DNA of 18,805 nucleotides from NCBI GenBank assembly GCA_022360105.1, contig JAKSDL010000235.1:1-18805 (forward strand). The letters run 5' to 3'. Below the pieces are notes generated by a model that searched no databases, was not told the DNA's origin, and saw nothing but the letters and a program-made list of their open reading frames with translations. The position numbers were made by a program, and so were the translations under genes. Numbering within the stretch: position 1 is the first letter of the stretch; each line of letters begins with the position of its first letter. The stretch comes from Pseudomonadota bacterium (GTDB taxonomy: Bacteria > SAR324 > XYD2-FULL-50-16 > JAHJRI01). Positions 8,437 to 15,900 of this stretch are shown here, piece by piece.

Positions 8437-9077
8437 TTCATAGTCCTGATCAAAATGTCGAATAGTCTTCGGATGTTTCTTTTGCGGTATGATTCAGCCA
8501 GGATTTCCAATTCCCCGACAGTATACCTATTCACCTGTTCCTGGAGTGCCTCAAGATCAATTCGCAGGTCATATTCCAAACTTTTAAGGGAGTTTAACTG
8601 TTTTTTTTTCATATAAAGTAAATCAAATAGAGCTTTAATTGGATTTGCAATAAGAGCCTTATTTTTCCCTCCTAATTGTTTGACACCCATAAAAAACGGT
8701 GAGCAAGGAACGAAATCAAAAGTGAACTCTCCGAAAGGAGTGTCGAATTGCTTTTTTTTTCGACGGTGGCAAGCTGAAGTTGTCACATAAACTGCTTCCG
8801 GGATCAAACCATGGAACGACAAAGCGGATTCAAATGAAACATAACTGGGATTATACAGGTTGTTGGCAATGACAAACTTGGAAGCACCACTTCTTCGTAG
8901 TCTCTTTCCAAACGCATAAAGACCTCTTTTAATTTTCACGATGTCATTGGATTTTAAAGATCGTGAAATACCGCTATGAACGGCCTGCTTACTATGGCTG
9001 TTAAAGGTAATCCAGACGTCTTCCTGCGTAAATACTTCTTGCACCAACTTGTCTCTTAATCTATCTGCAAAGTTCAT
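8433..9077 (-). CDS. abiEi: type IV antitoxin and autorepressor, AbiEi
   Basis: A 214-residue AbiEi-family antitoxin. The N-terminal part (about 1-60) is a winged-helix DNA-binding domain ending in the characteristic KIKRGLY at 48-54. It is followed by the family block YVSFESALSFHGLIPEAVYVTT-like sequence around 79-100 and a basic RRKKK at about 105-109. In studied AbiE systems this protein counters AbiEii without binding it (type IV) and represses its own promoter by binding paired inverted repeats; such repeats are present just upstream here. The ATG is preceded by GGAG five bases away, a strong ribosome site. The gene ends in the four-base overlap with abiEii. Two runs of nine A on the coding strand (at 8752-8760 and 8601-8609) lie inside it. 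Confidence 0.88.
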   Translation of the reverse strand: MNFADRLRDKLVQEVFTQEDVWITFNSHSKQAVHSGISRSLKSNDIVKIKRGLYAFGKRLRRSGASKFVIANNLYNPSYVSFESALSFHGLIPEAVYVTTSACHRRKKKQFDTPFGEFTFDFVPCSPFFMGVKQLGGKNKALIANPIKALFDLLYMKKKQLNSLKSLEYDLRIDLEALQEQVNRYTVGELEILAESYRKRNIRRLFDILIRTMK

Positions 9078-9090
9078 TATTGCTCCAAAA

Positions 9091-9162
9091 ACAATCGAAA
9101 ATAGATTGTATTTGTTCTTTTTACTTTAATTATTTATTCAAATACAGTCTATTTTCGATTGT
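9091..9162 (-). promoter_or_regulatory. abiE operator and promoter, nested inverted repeats
   Basis: Two 24-base arms (9091-9114 and 9139-9162) are inverted copies of each other with one mismatch, separated by exactly 24 bases. Each arm also contains its own smaller palindrome, ACAATC-N7-GATTGT in the left arm and ACAGTC-N7-GATTGT in the right. The left arm begins 14 bases before the abiEi start and contains TACAAT on the minus strand (9110-9105), a good -10; no matching -35 is clear. The layout matches the pair of inverted repeats that AbiEi proteins are known to bind in autoregulation, so two antitoxin sites covering the promoter are likely. Confidence 0.8.
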
Positions 9163-9243
9163 ATCTGGGCAAAAGTCAATTGGAGGATTTTATTGTTGAA
9201 TGCACTACTGCAGATGCAAGCATTAATTTTTCTTGAAATCCGT

Positions 9244-9269
9244 ATGACGGGTAACTCGTTACCCATCAT
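9244..9269. repeat. palindromic repeat, copy 2
   Basis: The perfect inverted repeat GGGTAAC-TC-GTTACCC (9249-9264) is extended, after one C/A mismatch, by ATGA (9244-9247) pairing with TCAT (9266-9269). It shares 18 exact bases with copy 1 at 7540-7557, but the outer arms differ while staying complementary. It lies upstream of the abiE operon, so the two copies bracket that operon and its operator. Confidence 0.75.
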
Positions 9270-9294
9270 TCATTTGTTTCTAACTTCGTAACTA

Positions 9295-9488
<194 letters not shown>

Positions 9489-9831
9489 AACAGACAGGGG
9501 TAATTATGCTGAACAGATACCTAACTTCTTTCATTTTTGGGTGCAGGCATCTGACCTAATCAAAACGGAAAAATCATTGTTTGAAAAATCAGGATTGTAA
9601 TTCCAAAACCTGAAAACCTTTTGGCAAATAAAAAATATATTTCGACCTCATCGCCAAGTTTTCCTGCCTAAACCACTCAGTAAAAAATCTGCAAAAAAAA
9701 TAATCATTGAGTTTCATAAATTGGCATATTACTGTTGCCTTCATTTTTCTGTTCGGCGAGTTGTGGCTGCATGGTTTTACCAAAAGCGATCTGCCTATAG
9801 CTTGCAAATTAGAACGTTCACGAAATCGTAA
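9489..9831 (+). other. gene-free region upstream of lipoprotein genes
   Basis: No convincing gene is seen. A 17-codon reading frame at 9506-9559 has a good ribosome site (AGGGG at 9496-9500) and encodes a hydrophobic stretch ending FGC, which could be a leader peptide or the stump of a lost lipoprotein signal. The promoter of the lipoprotein operon should lie here, but I find no clear -35/-10 pair, and no ribosome site precedes the ATG at 9832. Confidence 0.35.
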
Positions 9832-12800
9832 ATGAAAAACCAGGCGTTTAATTTACTAATCGGGGGTCTTTTTCTATTCACATTAATTTCCTGCGGGGAA
9901 GATGTAGATTCCTACCTGGAACCGGACCAGGCCAAAATAGTCGATAAGATCGAGCTGTCGTCCGAAAAAGCTGATGTAAATGGGTCATTTTTAACATCGG
10001 AGATGTCTGATTTAGAATTAACCATTGTCAAAACCTATAGTGATGGTAGTGAGCAGACAATGACGTCCGGTGAAATGAGAAGTCAAATATCCTGGACCCT
10101 GTCAAATAACTCCATGGCCGTATCTCAGGATCAGAGCTTGAGTGGCGTACGGTTGCAGGGGATTGGCACAACTGATCTGAAAGCCAACTACCTTCCTAAT
10201 TCAGAGAATGGAAACAGACAAATTGCTTCAAATTCATTGAGTATAGAAATCATAGATTATCAACTTGCTACTGTAGAGGTAGTACCAGCGGAAAACTATT
10301 CCGAAAGCTGCCCTAATTCCAATAATCCTGAGACGCGGGTTGCTGTTGGATGTTTAATGCAGTTTCAAGCATTTGCACACTATGATAATGGACTGACCTC
10401 CGACATAACAGAGCTGGTTGATTGGTCTATTGATGATACCGTTGCAGCGAATCTCCTTTCGGATATAACTTCATTTGAGGGTGATCATAGTGGTAAAGAT
10501 TGGTACCCAGCGAGATCGCAATATATTACAGAAAATGCGCTTGCCAATCAAAAAGGTCTGGTTCTGGCCTACAGTATTGGCTCTTTCAGTATTTCAATTG
10601 ACTACGACTTAGCAGGGCCGATTAAGAGCCATACATCAGGGACTGTTACTGTGGTAAGTCCGGTTCTATATGCTTTATCCACACAGATTGCCATTCCCAG
10701 TGAACCTTCCTGTTCTAATGACTGCATTATTTATAAAAATACCTCATTTAATATTGAGGCTAAAGGGATCTATGACAATGATGCAACTACAGATGATCTA
10801 ATGAGCAAATCCAGTATTACAATATCTCCTAGTGACCCAAACATCGAACTTGTCACCAATGATGTTGGAGGTTTTACCGGAAAAGTAAATATTAATTACG
10901 AAGCTCCTGATAGCGTTTCTTTTATGATAAGCGTAGACGATCTTAATCGCCAAATTGATGCCGAAATCATTAATGAGGCAATAGTTTCCGTGTTTAAGGA
11001 AGCACCGCTTGGAGATGAGGTTTATCGGCTTTCCAATACGGATGTCTATTTTCAGTTGGATGCATCATACAACAATGACCAGTTCACGGTTCTCGATCAA
11101 CAAGATCGGAAAAGTAAATTAAATACGATTATCTTTGATCAATGGGAGATTGATCAAACCAATTATTTAAGTTGGCAAGGCAGCCCATGGGATCCGGATA
11201 AAGGATACCATGCCAAAACTTCAGGTGATGAAACAGGAGATACTATAGTCACAGCTAAATCAGCCGAATATGGTGATATTACCTGGAATTTAATATTGGA
11301 CAACAATAACGCAAACCCTGTTTCACTCTCAATAAGCCCAACTGATAATGACAATGGAACTTCTTATAATATTATTGGAGGATTGACGACTCCGTTTACT
11401 GCAACGGCCATTTTCAACAATGAAACTACTGAGGAGTTGGACATTAGCAGAATTGAATGGGACGCTGACCAGCCTTGCATACTGGACCTGGTCAATCCAA
11501 TCCAGGTGCCTTGTATTACTGCTGATGGCAAAGTAACAACGTATGAAAACATAGATATTTCTGTGACAACCCAGGGAGTTGAGGGAGATATTTCAACCAG
11601 TATTCACTTAATCGTCAACAACACGGATCTTGAAGAGTTGTCAATCGAGTCTGTGTCCGAGATATACGGCAAGGAGTCAACTCTGTTTTCCACGACCGGA
11701 AAATTTGAAAATAACAGATTCCATGTTTTACCTGATGAATGTGTTTCCTGGAATGCATCCGGCTTCGGAAGTTTTTATGGATCTCTATTTGTTGCAAAAG
11801 ATGTGTCAGAGGATGTTTCCGTTGAGATTACTGCTGAAACATCAGCAGATTGCGGAAGTACTCCCACGCCAGGACGAAACATGGTGGTAAAGCAAACAAC
11901 GGATTTTTTGCTAGTGAAGGCACTTCCGGAAATTAGTGTAACCAGCAATATTTCGCCAGTAAATGAAGGAGAGTCTTTTCGGCTGACTTTTTCCAAAAGT
12001 ATCAGTGGATTTTCTATGGAAATTACAGTCCCTTACAGTGTTTCAGGGACCTCCCAAGCAGGAACTGATCACTCACTTGTTGCAGGGTATGCAACTATAC
12101 CTGCTGACCAACAGAATGTCACTATTGATGTCGATACTATAGATGATAACCTGTTTGAAACCGATGAAACAGTCATAGTCACTATATTAAAAGATGGTCT
12201 CATAAATGGACGATTATCTGATAATGTGAATGACTATCAAAAAACAGTATCCATCCTCAACAATGACTCCAAACCTGAACTGTTGATTGAATTTTCACCT
12301 TCCGGTGATGTTAGTGAAGATGCCGGGAACGTTACTGCATCATTCACAATTGTTAATCCTGTATACAGTGGAAGGGATATTCCGATTTCATTTTCTATCA
12401 GTGGAGATGTGAGTACGGATGATTATCAAATTCAAGATGTCTCCAGTGATACAATCATTCTGCCTGCAGGTCAGAACTCCATTCAGTTGGAATTTACCAT
12501 ACTTCAGAAAGACACAAAAGAATCTTCTGAACACCTAGTCATCGATTTTAATATCTCTAACGATCTGGTATCTGTTGTTAGTAGTACCAGTGCAGACATC
12601 AGAATTGATGATGTGGACTCCCTCAGTTTTAAAAGCCTCACTTTGGAGAATCAAACATGCACAAAAGGTGAAACCTGCAGGTTTGATCTTCCTCCACTAA
12701 ATGCTGACGGTCCAATTGTCGATGTAACACTGGAAGGGCCCGGTTGGGCTTCTTTGATCGATGGCAATACTCGAATTGAAGTCGATACCTCTATCGAAAA

Positions 12801-12882
12801 TACCGGCGTTTTCTCCGTTTGCGCATCCGACGGAACGGATGATATCTGCCTGCTTCCATTCTCCATAACAATTAGTCCATAA
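9832..12882 (+). CDS. large lipoprotein with bacterial Ig-like and two Calx-beta domains
   Basis: A 1016-residue predicted lipoprotein. The signal peptide ends in lipobox LISC with Cys21, followed by G-E-D. Residues 40-600 hold several Ig-like (BIG2-type) modules, recognised by strands such as SQISWTLSNNS and phrases like AHYDNGLTSDITELVDWS. Two Calx-beta domains follow at about 699-808 (NEGESFRLTF ... IDDNLFETDETVIVTI) and 814-925 (SEDAGNVTASFTI ... ILPAGQNSIQLEFTI). A last beta domain contains C-x5-C (CTKGETC) and a further Cys pair near the end. Calx-beta and Ig-like repeats are typical of extended surface proteins that bind calcium or carbohydrate. There is no sorting or export tag at the C-terminus. 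The start lacks a visible ribosome site but is fixed by the signal peptide. The next gene, 36 bases on, is a larger relative. Confidence 0.85.
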   Translation: MKNQAFNLLIGGLFLFTLISCGEDVDSYLEPDQAKIVDKIELSSEKADVNGSFLTSEMSDLELTIVKTYSDGSEQTMTSGEMRSQISWTLSNNSMAVSQDQSLSGVRLQGIGTTDLKANYLPNSENGNRQIASNSLSIEIIDYQLATVEVVPAENYSESCPNSNNPETRVAVGCLMQFQAFAHYDNGLTSDITELVDWSIDDTVAANLLSDITSFEGDHSGKDWYPARSQYITENALANQKGLVLAYSIGSFSISIDYDLAGPIKSHTSGTVTVVSPVLYALSTQIAIPSEPSCSNDCIIYKNTSFNIEAKGIYDNDATTDDLMSKSSITISPSDPNIELVTNDVGGFTGKVNINYEAPDSVSFMISVDDLNRQIDAEIINEAIVSVFKEAPLGDEVYRLSNTDVYFQLDASYNNDQFTVLDQQDRKSKLNTIIFDQWEIDQTNYLSWQGSPWDPDKGYHAKTSGDETGDTIVTAKSAEYGDITWNLILDNNNANPVSLSISPTDNDNGTSYNIIGGLTTPFTATAIFNNETTEELDISRIEWDADQPCILDLVNPIQVPCITADGKVTTYENIDISVTTQGVEGDISTSIHLIVNNTDLEELSIESVSEIYGKESTLFSTTGKFENNRFHVLPDECVSWNASGFGSFYGSLFVAKDVSEDVSVEITAETSADCGSTPTPGRNMVVKQTTDFLLVKALPEISVTSNISPVNEGESFRLTFSKSISGFSMEITVPYSVSGTSQAGTDHSLVAGYATIPADQQNVTIDVDTIDDNLFETDETVIVTILKDGLINGRLSDNVNDYQKTVSILNNDSKPELLIEFSPSGDVSEDAGNVTASFTIVNPVYSGRDIPISFSISGDVSTDDYQIQDVSSDTIILPAGQNSIQLEFTILQKDTKESSEHLVIDFNISNDLVSVVSSTSADIRIDDVDSLSFKSLTLENQTCTKGETCRFDLPPLNADGPIVDVTLEGPGWASLIDGNTRIEVDTSIENTGVFSVCASDGTDDICLLPFSITISP

Positions 12883-12918
12883 AAATCGATGTTTGCAACA
12901 AAAAGGATATTTGTAGAA

Positions 12919-15900
12919 ATGCGTTTATGGATTAAATGTCTATTGCTTTGCTTAATGGTTTTTGGTTTTGGATGCTCTGAGGATAAACTATCTAAAGATC
13001 TTGAGCCGGAATTGACGCGTGTTATGAAGGGCATTCGATTCGAATACCCTCAAACTTACATTCCGAGAGGATTGAACGCAGAATTCAAAGTATATGCAAT
13101 TTACAATGATCTCACAGAAGAGGAGTTATCAAATTCGGACCTAATAGGTAACTATACCTGGTCAATAGAGACGACAGATACCATTACATTGTCAAATTTA
13201 GCCACTACACCAAGAGTAGTGAGCTTTATCGGAATCGGTGATGTTGAATTAACACTGGATTATCAAAGAGATGGTGAAACTTTTAGTTTCAATCAGACTT
13301 TTGAAATAAGCACACCGGTAATAGCTTCGATAGCAGTGGAGGAAATTCTGGGTAGCTCGGAGTTAATAGATGGACTGTGCTGCTCTCAAATTGCAGATAC
13401 GGAAAGCAGTATGGTTAAGGGTTGTGTAAGGCGGTTTAAGGCCATTGCAACCTACGATAACGGGGATGAGGAAGATCAAACATCTGATCTTTTGACTTGG
13501 GAATCAACCACTAATTTTGCAGAGCCGGTAGAAATTGCCAATCTGGATGGTTATGAGCAAATTAATAGTTGCATAAGCAGTATTTCAGAATCAACCAAAG
13601 GAGTCTTTTTCGCCAAAGAAACAGGGTATTTTGCAGTTTCAGCAAGCTACTCAGGAATAACCGGGACTTCCTCCAGCATTGAAGTCATTGAGCCTACAGT
13701 TCTCAGTATTGAATTCGACAGCAATAATCCTACCGAAGTGATTGAAGACTCCAAGGCAAGATTCTCGGTTATTGGAACCCTAAACAATGATACAACAGCA
13801 GATATTGATGATATAGCCTGGAGCACTTCAAATTCTGAAAAAGGAGTTTTTCTTTCCAGCAATGCTAATGGAACCCTTACTACCCTGGATGATGACGATT
13901 TGGTCGATGATCCAATCATAATAACAGCCACTCATTTTACCGTGGGCAGTATCAATAGTCCGGTAACAATCCGTGAAAAAGTGCTGACCTTTGTCAGCAT
14001 TGAACATAAAGACGAAGAAGTTGACTTAATTTGGAATGAGAAAAAACAGTTTCAATTAAGAGCGTTTTATAACAACGAGAATAACTACTTGCTTACATCT
14101 GGAGTGAATTGGACAGTAGATAGACCTGAATTTGCAGAAATCGATTCTGAAGGAATTTTGACTGCAGGCAAAGTAACAGCCAGCTCCGAATGGTTGCGAG
14201 TTACAGGCTCTTATCAAGATGCATCCGATGACATGCTTATCAAAGTTTCAAACAGCTCGGGAGAATTGATCAATTTTTATGCAACACCCAATGACCTTAA
14301 ATTAATAGAAAACTATTTCACACCCGTTTCAATTGTTGGTTATTTTTCCAATCAAACCCAGCAAATCCTGCCTTCCGATCAATTCATAATAACGAACAAA
14401 TCCGGCAATTTTGATGTAACGCGTGATGGTGATAATTTTCTTATTACCGCTCATCCTGTGGACACTAACCAATCGGTTTCTTATTCAGCAGAATTTCAAC
14501 TGGAAGGAACAAACCAAACAACACAGTTAACAATATCAGATGTTTATGATGTCCAGGTTGATTCTTTGGAGATCATCAAGGATGCAGACCTTGTGCTGGA
14601 AAATACGCAGGTTCAGTTAAGCATAGTTCCCACATTCATCGGAGATGAAACGAACAGCCCATCGGTAAACAAAGATACGGTTAGCTGGTCTTGCTCCCCA
14701 TCTTGTAGTGTTGAGAATGGTATTTTCACCGCTCCGGCTTTTGATGCAACAAGTGATGCCACCAGTGATACTTTTACGATTACGGCTTTAGTAACAAACT
14801 CAGACTTTTCAAACCAAATAAAGGATATTTCTGCAGATACGACTATCAAAGTGCAAAAAACACCGACGGTATATTTTGAAAAGGCCGCAGAAATTACAAA
14901 TGAAAGTGATATAACAATAGAGGTCACTATCAAATCTTCGACTACTGCTCTGAAAGATATTGTGGTTCCATTTTTTATCGTCGATGCCTCTTCAGATGCT
15001 AGTTTAACAAAGGATTATAGAGTTTTAAGCAGTCCTTATCAGGTGATAATTAATGAAGGAAGTGATTCAGCGGTGTTGGATATTGAGATCATGGATGATA
15101 ACGATGTTGAGTCGGATGAATCCATTTTTCTGATGATTGGACCCTCTGTGGTTAATGCTGCAATTGGTAGTCAAAACACTTACGATTTAGAAATTACAGC
15201 CAATGATGACGCAAAGGTATCTTTTGCTACTGGAAGCCAAAGAAAACGAGAAGACTCCGGAGTCGTTTCTATTAAAATTGAACAGGATGTAATTCACTAT
15301 GAAGATGTGATTATTGGTTATGAGGTGGATGATTTCCCTGATTGCCAGATTCCAAATGTCAGAACTGCTAAAAAAGACTATGACTACCTAACATCAACAT
15401 TGACAGGAACTGCAACTATTCCGTCAGGATCTCTTTCAACCACAATTCAGTTTCATATCAGTGATGATAGCTTTCATGAAACAGACGAGTGCCTGGCTTT
15501 GAGATTGACAAACGTCGAGCCTCAAAGAGTGGACTTAGGAACAATTGTATCTCATGTTGTTACCATTGAAGATGATGATAACCTTGTTATTACTTCACAA
15601 CATAACCCAGATAACAGGGAGATAAACAATACGGGGACCTACACATATACGGCCAATATAACTCCCTTTGATGGCACCTCTGATAATTGGAAATTTAATG
15701 TTTATAATGAACCGGTTGGATCTGTTGTTTTAACAGACGATGTTAACCAATCTCTTTCTTTGAGCTGGGAGACGGACAAACATGATGTTGGTTTGCTTGA
15801 CAATAAAATAATAATCTGTATTTCGGATATAGATACAAGTGGTGACTATTCGCTTGCTCCCGGTGCTCAGACAATGTGTCAGCCTTTTAATATTGAAGTG

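Noticed and set aside
7540..9267. The palindromes as integron attC sites
   Set aside because: The arms do not fit the RYYYAAC / GTTRRRY core rule, and no integrase or cassette array is present.
9589..9807. 72-codon minus-strand frame in the gap before the lipoproteins
   Set aside because: No ribosome site, no motif, composition unlike a real protein; treated as chance.
12651..13034. 127-codon minus-strand frame across the lipoprotein gene junction
   Set aside because: It is antisense to both lipoprotein genes, which have signal peptides and domain matches; no independent support.
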